DNA from: Enoplolaimus lenunculus
Taxonomy: Eukaryota > Nematoda > Enoplea > Enoplida > Thoracostomopsidae
Assembly (NCBI GenBank): GCA_030248215.1
Contig: JASANG010001354.1
Span: 248,001 to 312,000 of the forward strand
Direction of reading: 5' to 3'
Length of the DNA: 64,000 nucleotides
The notes beneath the pieces are model-generated. The model was not told the origin of the DNA and did no database searches. It was given only the letters and a program-made list of their open reading frames with translations. Made by a program: the position numbers and the translations under genes. Positions 1 to 12,384 of this stretch are shown in pieces (the stretch's first letter is position 1; every line of letters begins with the position of its first letter).

Positions 1-156
1 TTAAACATTCTGTATTTTAAAAGAATTCAGTATTAATACGTCGTTTACAATAATTTTTGAGTTGCTGCCAATGATACAATAAATTTTAAAATGTCATTGA
101 CAGCCACTCAAAAATTGTGAACGGCGCATAAACTTAAAAAAGAATGTAGCGGTCAC

Positions 157-405
157 CTTGACCAGGCTCGTAAACATTGATAGTGATTTGATCTGGTCGG
201 TGTAATGTCACGTTGCTATCCATTATACGATCCACTATTAAGTTAAGTTCCGGTGTAAGTGGTGGAGGTCTCTCTGTCAAATCCACCATATTAGACTCAT
301 ACAGAAATCGATATCCTAGATGGTACACACGTCGATTCTTCATGATGTTGTCATTGTTTTTTCCTTCATAGTTCGAACAATAGTCGCTCCCTCTATTAAC
401 GTCAT
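157..405 (-). CDS. ALKBH8: ALKBH8-like exon (AlkB dioxygenase domain), partial gene
   Basis: The exon reads from a TTACAG acceptor just right of 405 to a CAAG|GTGACC donor at 157/156, 249 nt, phase 1 at both ends. The translation carries the block RRVYHLGYRF, then a proline-rich turn, then PDQITINVYEPGQ. This matches the AlkB core of vertebrate ALKBH8 (RRVKHFGYEF and PDQMTINQYEPGQG) just before the Fe(II)-binding HxD motif, which would be in the next exon outside the window. Known role of the family: ALKBH8 hydroxylates and methylates wobble uridine (mcm5U) in tRNA. Residues around 405-360 (DYCSNYEGKNND) form a linker typical of this spot. The 3' part, including the methyltransferase domain, is off the left edge. 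Assignment to ALKBH8 rather than another AlkB paralogue rests on this one conserved block. Confidence 0.8.
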
Positions 406-637
406 CTGTAATACACTATCCATAACATTGACATAAGAAGCTGCTTAAATACTGTGTAAAAACTAAAAAGAGTATTTTATTTTATCAAAGTATTCAGGTT
501 TATTCATAAACATGTTGTTTCTAGTCATGACTCACTCTGCATTGCACAAAAATCTTATTCTACGTTGCGCGTTTCGTTTCTTATTGTACGTTGCGCCATT
601 GCGCTTAATACTAACCTGATTATTCATCGGTGATAGT

Positions 638-999
638 AAAGGTGCAACCGAAATTACAATTTACCGGAACCGTAATTTTAAAAAATTACCGGAAACAAAA
701 CTGAAACCGGAACGTGAAAAAGACATGCCACCTAAAAATTCATTTTACTTTTCTTTTTTGCTATACTATTGGCGAAATAACCTGACTTGAAGGTACAAAT
801 TTACTTAATTTGCTGTATTTTAGATTTTCATTATGCACGGATACGAAACCTACCTTCGATGGTTTATTTTCTGTGATTGCCAAGCTTTATATACACACTA
901 TGATAATGAAATTTATTTTATTTTTGTCATTTTTAGCAGAATTTTTTTATTAATTTCCACTAACCAAAATGCCGGAACCGGAATTCCGGTTGCACCCTG
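638..999. mobile_element. hAT-type MITE, family E (CAGGGTGCAACCGG ends)
   Basis: The terminal inverted repeats are AAAGGTGCAACCG on the left and CCGGTTGCACCCTG on the right, with pairs of CCGGAA/TTCCGG inside. An 8-bp flank, GTGATAGT at 630-637 and ATGATAGT at 1000-1007, matches 7 of 8 and fits a hAT target duplication. The interior is AT-rich and has no coding sequence. Further copies or ends of this family appear at 34528, 39690, 44832 and 59854. It lies in an intron of the ALKBH8-like gene. Confidence 0.65.
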
Positions 1000-1050
1000 A
1001 TGATAGTTCATCAGTCATTTAGGAATACAAACACAAGCCAAACCACTAAC

Positions 1051-1170
1051 CAAACAAGCTTAAGACATGCTTTATGAGATCGCTTTCTTCTTCCGTGGTT
1101 ATGAAATTTTTAGAAAGAATCAGTCCATTTGGTAAATCAAAATTCACAATAGGCAGAATGGGCAGCGATT
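1051..1170 (-). CDS. ALKBH8: ALKBH8-like upstream exon (start of AlkB domain)
   Basis: This 120-nt exon lies between a TTTTGCAG acceptor at 1171-1178 and a G|GTTAGT donor. Its translation runs LPNGLILSKNFITTEEESDLI, which corresponds to the PPGL-V-EEIIS-EEE block at the start of the AlkB domain of ALKBH8. Its phase (1 in, 1 out) joins to the exon at 157-405 so that LF|DDVNRG reads through. The intron between them (406-1050) holds an old hAT-type MITE at 638-999. Exon order and spacing on the minus strand agree with one gene. Confidence 0.72.
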
Positions 1171-1205
1171 CTGCAAAATGCAAGTACACGGATTAGCTTC
1201 TACAC

Positions 1206-1284
1206 TTTCCATGCGGACAACAAAAGCTTCTTTGAAGCGACGGAAAACACGTTTAGTTAAGGTCGTAGAGGTTATTTTGAAGAG
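1206..1284 (-). CDS. Possible further 5' exon of the ALKBH8-like gene
   Basis: A 79-nt open segment runs from a GATTTTAG acceptor to a GAAA|GTGTAG donor and encodes a basic stretch (TLTKRVFRRFKEAFVVRME). Phase 0 in and phase 1 out would join correctly to the exon at 1051-1170 through an intron of only 35 nt. The basic peptide loosely resembles the N-terminal basic region of ALKBH8 proteins, but no RRM block was found between them. The frame could also run on past the donor, to a stop. This is an inference from splice signals and phase only. Confidence 0.35.
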
Positions 1285-3055
1285 CTAAAATCTAACTCAG
1301 GTTGCTTTAGTATTCATTTTTAAGTCAATTCAAACGCCATGAAAGACTTTTATTATTACTCCCTCAGCAGATGCATTCACTCTATGCTTTTGCATAACAC
1401 CTAAAACGCTGACTGTACAATAATGTTTAATCGCTAAAACGTACCTTAAAAACAACATACCTCACGACAATTTAGACTGTGTAAAAGATGCTAAACGCAC
1501 TAAATGTATATACTACATAATTGGTTACTTTTAACTCTAGTCAACTTGCAATGCTTCGTATTAAATATCTTTATAAACATACATACTTACCTGATTGTAC
1601 ATACGCAAGGTATAAAATTGTTTCTCTGCACTGCACGCATACGCGTTGTGCTTGCATAGCATTTAGAGCGGCTTTTGAACTGTCCACAGAATCAAATGTT
1701 ACAAAAGCATACGGTTTATGCCTGAAGCTTCAAAGAAATTAACGAATCCCAAGTATTCCAGTGCGCTAAAATTATATAAAACCGCCTTCTAGGACTAGTG
1801 CAAAAATTTGTATATAGAGTAGATAAATGCAGCGAATATCAAAAACTGTTCGAGAGGTAGCGGTTATCTTCGCACGTTAAACAAAAAACACTATTCCAAG
1901 ATGCGCGTTTTTAACAAACAAAGCTATCTGACTAATAATTCGTACGCAATGTCAATCAACCACGTTTCATTTATTCTGATACAAACTTACTGCATCAATA
2001 AAACGTTCTGAATAACTCCAAAGCGTCCAAAAATATCCTCAAGCATTTTTGCAGTAAAACCATTCGCCGCACCACCGTTACCAACGTATAAGCTCTACAA
2101 TAATGTCAAACCATGTGCATACATACTCCTATAAATTAACAGGCGCAAGCAGGAGCGTAAGGATTTGATTTTGGAAACGTTTCGCTCCCGAATAGAAATA
2201 CAACGTGGGACTCCGGCCGGGTTTTCTTCAATTGTCCAAAAGCAATTAACTACATACACTGTTGTTCAGATTTTCGTAAAATATTCAATGATGTCAGTTC
2301 CAACATTAGCGCCGGCACAAGTTGTAAAGTCCCGGTTTCTTGCAAAACTGGCCTGCCGTGGCACCTTTTTGCTATCGTTTCACTGCTCAACCGTTCAATG
2401 TCCATTCAAAACCAATGGATACTTTTCGCCCAAAAAACTTTGAAGGGGTTCCGATTTGAGAAACCCACCCTAAACGATGTGACTTTTAGAATGAATGCAT
2501 TGCAAACAATAACAGGGTGCGCGTGGCACCTTTAATTTCTTTGCAAGAACGATAAATCAACGCAAAAATGCAGATAAGTATAATCATGTAACAAGCCAAA
2601 CACACGGACATTTGGAGGCATAAAATATTTTTCACTTATTTCTTGACTAATCATGTTGTTATATATGTAGTCATCTGGTTGAAATGTAAGTATTCAAAGG
2701 TAGCGGCGTAGATTATGCTAACGCTTATTAAGCGGTGCTGGAAACTTTGTATCAAACATAGCATGCTACACATTTATAATTATAAAACTGAAAAATAAAA
2801 TACTTATTGAAAATAACTGCTTGTATCTTGAAGCAAATGACATACCGGCGAATAATGTTCAGTGACCACAACGTTTGGATTGTGCCGCGTAAGAACAGCT
2901 AAACTTTTGGCGAACTTTTTGTCCAATTTTTTTCTCATGCTTTTAGATTACTGAAATAATTATAACCGTTACGCAGTGCGGGTTGCAATTTAAGTGCCAC
3001 AATAAAGAATTGCTTGATCACCAAACTATATACATTAAGCTTGTTGTAGAACACT
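1285..3055. other. No recognisable gene
   Basis: Only short open frames with no family resemblance and no convincing splice framing on either strand. Upstream exons of the minus-strand ALKBH8-like gene could be here but I cannot support any. Confidence 0.4.
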
Positions 3056-3059
3056 CATA

Positions 3060-3240
3060 CACAGCGATCAAACGGATATCCGGTTCTTGTTTACATCCCG
3101 CAAAAATCAACATCAGTATCCGGTTCCTAACGGAAAACGGATATTTGCAGTTGTGGTTAGGAATATATAACTGCTTCTTACACGTGGAAATACGAGACAT
3201 TTTGCTGGGCAAGTCAAGAATCTTACTTTTTTGACACCGA
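3060..3240. repeat. Decayed MITE, family F
   Basis: The segment GGATATCCGGTTC, then TATCCGG, then GGATATTTGCAGTTGTGG, then GGGCAAGTCAAGAA shares order and wording with the well-delimited copy at 16793-17057. The ends are eroded and no target duplication is visible. Confidence 0.5.
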
Positions 3241-4151
3241 ACTGAAGTGAAAATATCCCAGCGAACAATTTTGTCAGTAAAAATATTACACGTTTGCAGG
3301 ACTCAAATATTACCAACAGTGCACAAATTTAGATGTTACGTATATATTTGGTTATTATCTGGTTTTGGCAAAAGTTTACTATCAGGCTTTGGTTCCAGTG
3401 TCCGGTGAAACTAGTATTTGGTAGAGATCGGGGCCAGACGGTTGCGGGGTCATACGGTACCACGGACGATCCCGGAAGATCTGCAGAGTGTAAAATGGTA
3501 CCAGATTATATGGGAAGCGGAATGGAAACAGCAAGATTAGAAATAATGAATGGGAACTGAAATGTTCGCGTTACAATATTTTAAATTTCTAATTAGAATC
3601 AGGTCCGTACTTACTACAAACGTCATCGCTTCGCACAGTGCATGATTAAGCTTAACAGAATACAAATAAAATCAAACAACGACAGCCAACTAATATGAAG
3701 GTAGCGCCGATGTACGCGTTCACATACCAAAACATTGCTGCTGTGTAACCTTCTTTTGAAAACACTACAACAGCACTGCAGTAACTTTCTACACATGTCT
3801 AGACAAAACATCACGCCACACTACTTAGACAAACGGTACCGTGCTCACAGATAAGGTACACACCGACGCAAAAGATACATAAAATTTGAAGTTTAGTGTA
3901 TTTTGCTGGCCGTATCCGGTATTGTGGTCGATCCGCGCCATACGATAGCTTACCTAATGTAAGTAAGCTAAACTTGCTGGCATTGATAAGAGGTTTGCAA
4001 CAACAAAATCTTTTAATATTCAAAATGTTTAGCATAACATCGTAAAAAATTACAGTTCTTGCGTCGTGCAATGCCGGAACAGGAACATGAACAGATTTGT
4101 TTGCAGGAATTCCGGTTGAAACAGGAATCGCGGTGGAAGCCTGGTATATAC

Positions 4152-4285
4152 TAGAGTTGCCCGGGGCCAGGATTTTTACCGGGCCGGGCTGAGACCAAGG
4201 CCGCGGTGCCGGGGTCGTGAGCCAACCGGGCAAAGTTAGAACACGTAAAGATAACTATCAACATAAGCTACACTACACGTAATAC
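4152..4285 (+). repeat. GC-rich dispersed repeat, family I
   Basis: GGGGCCAGGATTTTTACCGG is followed by a run ending GAACACGTAAAGATAAC. The same words recur at 16419-16495 in RTF1 intron 2. Both copies also sit close to a GTAATCGAAAGCA word. No termini or duplication can be defined. Confidence 0.45.
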
Positions 4286-4699
4286 GTATATGGTGGCTAA
4301 CAGTGGGAAATATATTGTCTGTGCAATGTGTACAGCAAACCGTGGAAAACTCAAAAATACCGTGTGCAGTAATTTCTTGTTATCTTCATATTTTTGTAAA
4401 AAAACTGAGCGTGAAGTACTAACGAACATAAAAGTTAAAAGTAGCTGAAAATGTATGAAAACTGAAGTTGACTTGCCCAAAAATGTAATCGAAAGCAAGA
4501 TCTTTCAAAGCTATTCACTGCAGCTGTTCCTCAAGCTTAATCAGATATTACATAATATACGCGTTTTTTTCAAGAAATGTCCAAAAAATTCAACCCGTTC
4601 CAAAAAACGCATTGTTATAGAATTTCCATTGACGTCTGCAATGAATGCAGACATTTAAACAGATTAAAGAAGACAGATCTCAATAAATATGTACGTACC

Positions 4700-6200
4700 T
4701 AAGATTTTCGACTTATGATAAACCTTGTTACATTGCTTTCTTAGTACCGCCTTTTGTTAAATTAAGTAAAGTTTGGCAAAATACTGAACATTGTAAGTGC
4801 GTGATTTACCCATTGCCATGATTGGATTTACTTAATCTGTGACCGTCCTTCTGTTGTACACAATTCTATATTACGCTTATGCGATTTATTTAAACTGATT
4901 AAAATTAATAGGGAAAGAACAAATAAAGGGTAACAAGTGGTCGTCGGTGCCACCATTTCTTCCTTTATTTTTCTTTTTCCACTTCATATAATTGACACAA
5001 AATATCATCTACCAATCCGAGTTGCATGTATTTCTTCAATGGAATAGCCCGAGACCAAACTATAAAAAATTCGAAATCACTGATTTTTGTTTCGGTACGA
5101 ATTGTTATTTAAACGCAAACATCAGACCTACACTTTTTCACAATTTTAATCATATATTTTCAGCGTCAACAACCTTATATTTCTACTTTTCTAATACTGT
5201 ACTAGCAGCGTATATTTATCAGCTTCGCACGAATATTTCGTTTAAGTCATCGTATTACAAACGTAGAAATAGGCCGGCCCCTAGCCAAGGAGGGAGCAGG
5301 GTCTCAACCCTATCCAAGAAACTTTTCGCACCTAGAAAATTTTTAACCTCGCTTGTGAAGTCAACGAAAGCCCTTATATGCTTCTTATGAAATTTTTTTC
5401 GCCTACTAATAAAGATAACTGGCTATTAATTGATTTTTTGATATTTTAAAGTAGCAAACGGTTATAAAAAGTAAGAAGGTGTAATCTTCTCGATAAAGTT
5501 GCTATATCAGTTGAGACTGTTAGGCTTGTTGCTGGGAATCGCAATTTTTACTCTCAGCTCTGCATTTCTTATTTAGTAACCCACTCATTTTTTGATGAGT
5601 GTGGCCAGTAAACATAGCAAAAACTTTCTATTTTGTTCCTATGATGTATAACCCAGCATATGTGCCTTATTAAACAAAAATTTTACTTAACTGGTTTGTA
5701 CTATTGTCTCGAGAAGTACTAAGCTAGTGTTCATTTTAAATCAGTTGAGCTATTTTGATAATTTGTGTAATGCATTACTGATAACAGCTGGTTTGGTAGC
5801 TCTTTGAAGGCTATCTGCTTTGATTCGTGTTTCAGTTTTGCTGTTGTTCCGGCGCCTTCAAAATACCTAACTGTTTCGATAGCAATTAAAGTTGGTCCAG
5901 CTTTACTCAGTGTAAGGTCAGGACTGGTCAAAAACGGGATTTTCGACCGATCCGAAGGTAGGTATGGTCCAGTTTTTCGGTCGATCCTGGAACAGTTTTA
6001 ACACAATTTTATACGCTCCTATAGCTTGTGCGGGTTTATACATGAGCACCTGAAAATTAGTAGGAAACGGGAGGGATACGCATGAAAATGAAAACATGAA
6101 AATAAGCATATATAAGATCACAAGAAATATGACATGTAGGAACTGGCACAAGAGGATCAAAAGGAGAAAAATGTTTAGAAATGGGAAGGCGCATTGAACT
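4700..6200. other. No recognisable gene
   Basis: AT-rich sequence with only short open frames and no protein family resemblance. No repeat unit could be defined. Confidence 0.35.
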
Positions 6201-6610
6201 GAGCGCATAGAATTTGGTAAGAAATTAGGGTTTAGTATCTGAAAACAATATGAAATATCTGCAATAATGCACGCAAATGATATAAGTGAAATTAACCAGA
6301 AATGAGATGTTTTGTAAGAATCTGGCAGAAATATTAAAGCACAGCCTTTGACAAATGAGCAAGTAATATGGCAAGTCTAAAATGATACCGGTTATATGTA
6401 AATCACGACACTTGGACCGGGACTGAGACGGGGGTATTTGCACACTAAGGGTAATGACATAGCTAGTGTTAGGGGATGCCAAGGGTGAACACCAGTGTGA
6501 TACAGAGTGCACACTGGGGACACACCGACCCTCAGTGGTTCGGTTATGTAAGGTTGTGCAGTCTTAAGGGCATGTAAGTCTTATGTTAGTGTGAAGTAGT
6601 TAAAATAGTT

Positions 6611-6683
6611 AACCATGGCTGGATTCGAACCAGCGACTTTTGGTTTACCGGGCCAACGCTCTTATCAACTGAGCTATCGTGGC
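6611..6683 (-). pseudogene. tRNA-Thr-like relic or SINE head
   Basis: On the minus strand there is an intact D arm (GCTC...GAGC), a nearly paired anticodon arm, and a perfect T arm (GCTGG TTCGAAT CCAGC) carrying a B box. The loop reads CCGGTAA, which would give anticodon GGT (Thr), but position 33 is C instead of U. The 3' acceptor strand (CATGGTT) does not pair with GCCACGA. It is therefore not a working tRNA as it stands. The flanks GAAGTAGTT on the left and AACTACTT on the right form a short inverted repeat around it. Confidence 0.6.
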
Positions 6684-6951
6684 ACTGCTTCAACTACTTT
6701 TGCTAGGTATTATATGCGTTGTTTACTAGTGTACTACGCTGTGTACTGCGTAGCTACTGGGCAACCATGTGTATTACGTGCTGACTTTTCTGCGTGTGCT
6801 ATGTATTCGGGTATTCCGTCGTGCGGTACCCGACTTCTTAGCGCGCATGAATGAGAATTACACGATTACGAGTTCAGCAGACCTCAGATTAACACACACC
6901 ATTTTCGGCTATAAGTACAAAATGAAGTTACGTTCTAGCCTAATTTATTTG

Positions 6952-7310
6952 TAGGGATGTGCCGATTAGTCGGCATCAGTAATAATCGGCACTTTTCGTG
7001 ATTATCGGCATCGGCACTGCAAAAAATTGCCTATACCTTATGCAGTTTGCACATAACAGACAGTTGGAATTCTATCAATTTCATTTCTGGACGCATATCA
7101 GTGTGTCTGACCTGGAAACTGTTATCTCTCGAATTGTGTTTAAAAAAATTAATTAAAATGAACCGCTAATGTAAAATTATAATGTTTTATGATGGTTAGG
7201 GTTTAAGTCTTTATATAATGATGTAATGTAGTATCCTGTCTGTTCATTAAGCATGGTGTACTAACGTTGGAATAGGGATCGGCAAAAATTTTGGTATCGG
7301 CACATCCCTA
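6952..7310. mobile_element. hAT MITE, family C (TAGGGATGTGCCGAT ends), copy 1
   Basis: TIRs TAGGGATGTGCCGATTA and TATCGGCACATCCCTA bound 359 bp rich in the word ATCGGCATCGG near both ends. Two sister copies lie at 17611-17864 and 26181-26588; the latter has an 8-bp flank duplication. No ORF. Confidence 0.75.
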
Positions 7311-9314
7311 CTTGTTTTTCAAATGTGTTCCCACTTCTTGCATGAACTAGTATTACAGCGGTAAAAGAAAAAGGCAAAAGCAATGAAACAAAGAAAATTA
7401 ATATAGTATATAAAATTTTAATTGGGGTCGATTAGCCCATGTATGTATATAGCCAGTCTAGTTTTGAAGAATTGTAAGAACAGTTGTAGATTTTAGTTTT
7501 GGTATATACATAATAAGAATTGTGTTATTTTCCGTATAAGGTTTGAAATACTGTTTGGGTTAATTATGGATTTCGGAGTTTGGCAAGCATCGAAGACCGT
7601 TAGTTAAAACTTTTTACCAGTAAATTGCTTTATGATCGAATTTAGATCGTACTATTATGTGCGTGCAATATTTCTGTTATTCCGAGTCCGGTGTTAGGCG
7701 CCGAAGTCTGTAACATTTAGGCAGCGCGCTTAACGGCACACCGGTTCTCGGATTCTATCTTCGCATCGCACGCATAGATCATTTGCTTCAAACACCGAAT
7801 AGTACCAAGGTGAATAACCCAAGAACTGGTAAAACTATCTACGCAAAGACTTGGGCATTCGATTTAACCTAATTACCGACGTGTTTAAACCGTAACTTAG
7901 GCGTGAGCCAAGTTAGCCGCGAGACGCTAGATAGAAACGATCATAACAAATGCCATAGAATAATATTGTAAACTGTATACCATAACTGTATTTTTTGTAA
8001 AAACGTTCTTCGGTAAATTCTTATAACTGGCCGTTCAAGAGCGATTAAGCTCGTATCATAGATCCCGAACTTGGCCGTTTACTCGAAAATCCGACAGTAT
8101 GTGAGAAAGCAGAAGAAATACAGATTCATATGCAAAACCATGGATGTTGCATATACAATAGGCTGGATATTGCATCGCAGATAATGATGGAGGACACGTT
8201 TTGTTTCTTGTTTATGTCATATGTTGGTTTGCTGATGTATCTTGGTTCTTGTCAGATTTGCAAGGTATTTGCTGTGTGTATGTGTCCGTAATACAATGCG
8301 GCTTGTGGGAACCTCAACGCTCAGATATGACGCGGCCGATTGTAACATTTTACTAAACAACAAAAGTATTCTGCCCTTAAATATTAACGCAAGGGTTAAC
8401 TTAACGCTAATAGTTAGCTCCAAATAACTTCTACAACTTTACAATACTAATAACAACCAAATGATATCCAGTCACCGTAGCACGATATCCGCTTGCTTAA
8501 TGTAAAAGAAAATATTCATGATAAAAACTAATGAAAATATACGTTTGCTCTCTCCGGATATATCCCCAGTGTTAAATAGTGCAATGCACGTGCTATAATT
8601 GCATAGTTTCCTACGAATTGCCGGTAATATCCAGTCAATCCGAGAAAAGAGCTTAATTCTACAGTTTCCAGTACACGACATTCATGAATTTGTTTAATTT
8701 TATCTTCGTCCGGTTGTACGCCAAAAAGTGTACGTACTTCTTTTTGTGCGTATGTACACTTGATACGTACCTTGAATTGTTAATCCTCCTTCACGTAATT
8801 TATTAAAAAAGTTGCTCCAAATTCAGCACGCGTTTATTTAACGATTTTGATAATATAATTATATACATTTCTTTAAACAGCGCAGGCAAATTTTCATTAG
8901 CAATCCTGAGAATGCTATTGGCATCTTACGCTAAAATATCGCGAGGGTGTTTATATCCCCAAACGGCATTACTTTATATTCAAGCAAACCCTCGTGAAAA
9001 AATAAACTCAGATTTATTTTTGTCATCCTCCATTTTAGTTTGCCAATAGCCTCATTGCACATTAACCGTTGTGAAGTAGCGAGCTCATCCCAATGCGTCA
9101 ATGATTTTGTCATTGCGTGGCAAGGGGAAACTAACCTTCTTTGTCACGTCATTGACCTGCCTGGAATCAACACAAAAGCAAAAAGTACCATCGATCTTTT
9201 TAAAAAGAACCACTAATGTAGCCCATGAGATCTTGGAAGATTAACAGTTACATGTTTCGGTAACGGAATGGGTGGCGTGTCATATGCTAAACTTGTAACA
9301 ACCATTTACCAGAC

Positions 9315-9530
9315 TGCGATCGATACCCAGTTACCGTATAATATCCGGAAAAAACTGACATCCGTATCCGGTTCCGGTATCCGGTATAAACCTACCAGAT
9401 ACCAGTAATTTACGGTTGTGGTGTCAAATATCATAAAACTGCTTTTTACAAGTGAGCGTCTGTAACATCTGGCTGCGATTAAGTTTCTGGGCAAATCAAG
9501 AAGTTAAAGTTTTGATACATACGTTTGAGC
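9315..9530. repeat. Decayed MITE, family F, inside the gypsy fossil
   Basis: ATCCGGTTCCGGTATCCGG, then ACCTACCAGATACC, then GTGAGCGTCTGTAACATCTGGCTGCGATT, in the same order as the copy at 16793-17057. The ends are eroded. Confidence 0.55.
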
Positions 9531-10642
9531 TACTTTTAACTTCTTGGTGATTTCTTCAATTTTCATCAGAAACGTTAAACACCGGATGGTTTGGCGTGCA
9601 ACCTGATTGTCGTACATCTGGCAATATATTCGGACTCATTTATGCAATGTCGTTTCTGGAAAAAATACTGGATAAACCTGACGATGCATTAATGAAATAC
9701 TTGCTTCCGAATGTAGCATACCTGTAACTATATATCCTTCCAATGCTACTCTATATTTTATAACTTCCGGGCATTTCATTTTTTTACATCTAGTTTCTAC
9801 AAATACTTCTGCACATTGCCGACGTCCCCGTCTGTAATGCTACACTAAGCGTGGAGACGCACGGCACCATATTGTTATTATTTTGTGTTGTAGTTAGGCC
9901 TTGCACCTGCAAATTTGCCGCTGTTGGCATCAGCGGGATTGGTGCATGCAGGACTGGCACTGGCAACTTATTTGCTGGATTTCTAATACAATCTTTACCC
10001 GAATGATTTGTTCTACGACAAAATTGGCAAGGAGGCAACGCGTTACCAAAAACGGTGTTGTTGCCTTGTGTATTTGTTGTTGTCTTTTGTGTTTTAGTTT
10101 AAAACTTGGGTTCTAGCGGTCGCAACCGGTGGTACAGCAAGGCTGCTTCAATGGGCATAGGCGAGGAATAGGTCCCGCTTGTTCACAAAAAATTTCTTGG
10201 CTTTCCTTAAACTCTAAATCCGCAGAGGGTGAACGGCTGAGGGTTGGTTTGGGTGTTTACCCTTAATATTTCTATTCCCGTAGCTTTTGAATTTTGTGGT
10301 CTTCCTTGACCCCCAATTTCAATTTTGCTTGATCATTCTCCGAACCGACGTTAAAACCTCTGGTTCCAAGGGTGGCTTTCTCTTTTCTCGGTTTGTGGTC
10401 CTGACTATTCCCTTTTAACTACTTTTTAGCACTCTCCCCTGCCGTATTCCGGGTTAGGACGATTCCCTTTGCTTCAAGTTGTCTTTGCAATTTTGAATCC
10501 CGGCGGCGTAAATCTTCAAACAACTCAGTCATACTTCTTTGAAACTTCTGTTTAAGTAGAGGCAAAGCATTACAAACAAATGTTTCACAACGTAAATCCT
10601 TAGATTCTATCATTTCAGCACACTGGCGTTCTAACTATCTTA

Positions 10643-10671
10643 CCCAATATGATTCATCATCATTTGCGTAA
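10643..10671. repeat. Left target-site duplication of the LINE
   Basis: These 29 bp match 13786-13814 at 23 of 29 positions (both begin CCCAATATGATT and end TGCGTAA). They flank the LINE exactly where its coding sequence ends on each side, so I read them as the duplicated target. The target is the gag region of the gypsy fossil. Confidence 0.75.
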
Positions 10672-10680
10672 CCCATAGGG

Positions 10681-12342
10681 TCATTTGCAGCTCGCGATTT
10701 TATCAACCAATAACACAAAGCCACTTCTGTCCATAGCCAATTGTCGTAAAAGAGTCAGATAGTCATGTTTGAAAACAGCCGCATTTCGGTTTACGATATC
10801 ATGGACAGGTCGACAGTTAACATCCTTGACCAGCTTGCGTTGCCATGTATTGCGCACTCCTCGGAAGGGCCGACGCCATCCCTCATCAGCCGGAATAGGG
10901 TGGAACAAAGATTTGAACGGTAGGCGAACGGTTTCCATACGCGCGACATGCCCGAACCAATATAGCCGCCGCTTGAGGATCGACTCCGAAACGGTTTCCT
11001 TGATGCCCATTTGCCTGCGAACTTCGACGTTTGTAACGTGGTCACGGTAGGAGACGTGCAGTATCCAGCGCAGCATTCGGTGGTCGAAGGCATCCAGTCG
11101 CCGCTCGTGGTTAGCCTTGATCGGCCACGTTTCGCAGGCATAGAGGAGCACCGGTCGAACGCAGGCCATGTATATCCGGCGTTTCAGCTGTTTTGACAGG
11201 TTCCGGTTTCCCCACACAGCTTTCAGCGCCAGCATGGCGTTGTACGCCTTTGCTATTCTGGTGCGGATTTCGGTAGACCCATCGCCGGAAGAGGATATTG
11301 AGCTGCCAAGGTAGGTGAAGTCGTCCACCACTTCAATGGTTTCTCTGGCGATGCTTATTTTCGGTCTTGTTTCGGTGCCACAGCACAGGATCTTCGTCTT
11401 CGCCGTACTGATCACCAGGCCGATGCGCTTCGCGTTCTCATCCAGCCGATCTAACATTCTCTGGAGCTGCTCTGGGCTTTCAGCGAGCACGGCTATGTCG
11501 TCCGCAAGCGTCAGGTCGGACAGGACGGAGCTGTCATCGGTTTCGCTACCCATCAGGACCCCGTCAACGTGGTCATCGAAGGACACTTTGAGCAACCAAT
11601 CCACGCACCAGTTGAAGAGAATGGGTGAAGAGATGCCTCCCTGACGCACACCGGTGTGGATCTCGAAGGTGTCGGTCGCGGTACCGTATACCCCTACACG
11701 GCATTTCGTCGATCGGTAGAGGGCCCGGAACATCGATATAATCTTCTGCGGGACTCCAGAAGCCGCCATTATCAGCCACAGGCTATCTCTATCGATGCTA
11801 TCGAAGGCTGCTGCGAAATCGACAAAGCCAATAAATGTTGCTCGCCCGAATTCGTTCCGGGTTTCAATTACTTGGCGCAGGGTGAAGATCTGGTCGGCAC
11901 AGCTTCTTCCAGCCCGGAACCCAGCTTGGTTCTCACGGGTAAGCGGGTCGCGCCATTGCTTGATGCGGTCAATCAGGACTGCTTCTAGAATCTTGGACGC
12001 GATGTCCAGGAGGCTGATTCCCCGGTAGTTCTTACACATGCTGTTATCGCCCTTCTTGAACAGCGGGACAACTTCGGCGATCTCCCAGTCCGATGGGATC
12101 GACTCGCTGCGCCATATAGTTTCGAAAAGGGACACCAGGTCAGTGGTGACTGGCTCACCACCGTATTTGTAGGCTTCGGGCGGTAGACCATCTTCTCCAC
12201 CTGCTCTTCCTGATCTGGTCGATCTGATTGCCTTCTTGACGTCCTCCAGGCTAGGCGGCTCCACGCGAATGCAGGTGGCGGGGATCGGGGTGCCAAGGTC
12301 TTCGGCGGACAGTGGGTTTGCTGGGCTTGGTCGGTTAAGCAA
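10681..12342 (-). CDS. LINE reverse transcriptase half, open 553 codons
   Basis: The open frame carries the RT_nLTR order: TRSGRAGGEDGLPPEAYK, then VVPLFKKGD, then NYRGISLLDIASKI, then ENQAGFRAGRSCADQIF, then FVDFAAAFDSIDR, then GVRQGGISSPILF, then the catalytic block LTLADDIAVLAES (LADD in place of the usual FADD). The C-terminal region includes YLGSSISSSGDG and the DAFDHRMLRWILHVSYRDHV block typical of this trematode-rich LINE group. No stop or frameshift was found in this half, so the copy is fairly young. The true frame continues slightly upstream of the first Met (VERAEHFKE) to the inversion point near 12380. Confidence 0.9.
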   Translation of the reverse strand: MLNRPSPANPLSAEDLGTPIPATCIRVEPPSLEDVKKAIRSTRSGRAGGEDGLPPEAYKYGGEPVTTDLVSLFETIWRSESIPSDWEIAEVVPLFKKGDNSMCKNYRGISLLDIASKILEAVLIDRIKQWRDPLTRENQAGFRAGRSCADQIFTLRQVIETRNEFGRATFIGFVDFAAAFDSIDRDSLWLIMAASGVPQKIISMFRALYRSTKCRVGVYGTATDTFEIHTGVRQGGISSPILFNWCVDWLLKVSFDDHVDGVLMGSETDDSSVLSDLTLADDIAVLAESPEQLQRMLDRLDENAKRIGLVISTAKTKILCCGTETRPKISIARETIEVVDDFTYLGSSISSSGDGSTEIRTRIAKAYNAMLALKAVWGNRNLSKQLKRRIYMACVRPVLLYACETWPIKANHERRLDAFDHRMLRWILHVSYRDHVTNVEVRRQMGIKETVSESILKRRLYWFGHVARMETVRLPFKSLFHPIPADEGWRRPFRGVRNTWQRKLVKDVNCRPVHDIVNRNAAVFKHDYLTLLRQLAMDRSGFVLLVDKIASCK

Positions 12343-12384
12343 CTCCTTGAAGTGCTCAGCCCTTTCAACCGTACCGCTTTAACT

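Noticed and set aside
6615-6854. Open frame beginning MAGFEPATFGLPGQRSYQLSYRG
   Set aside because: This is the well-known false protein produced by translating a tRNA gene in antisense; the tRNA-like sequence at 6611-6683 explains it.
10769-12028. Plus-strand open frames across the LINE RT
   Set aside because: Shadows of the 553-codon minus-strand RT frame, which carries all RT motifs.
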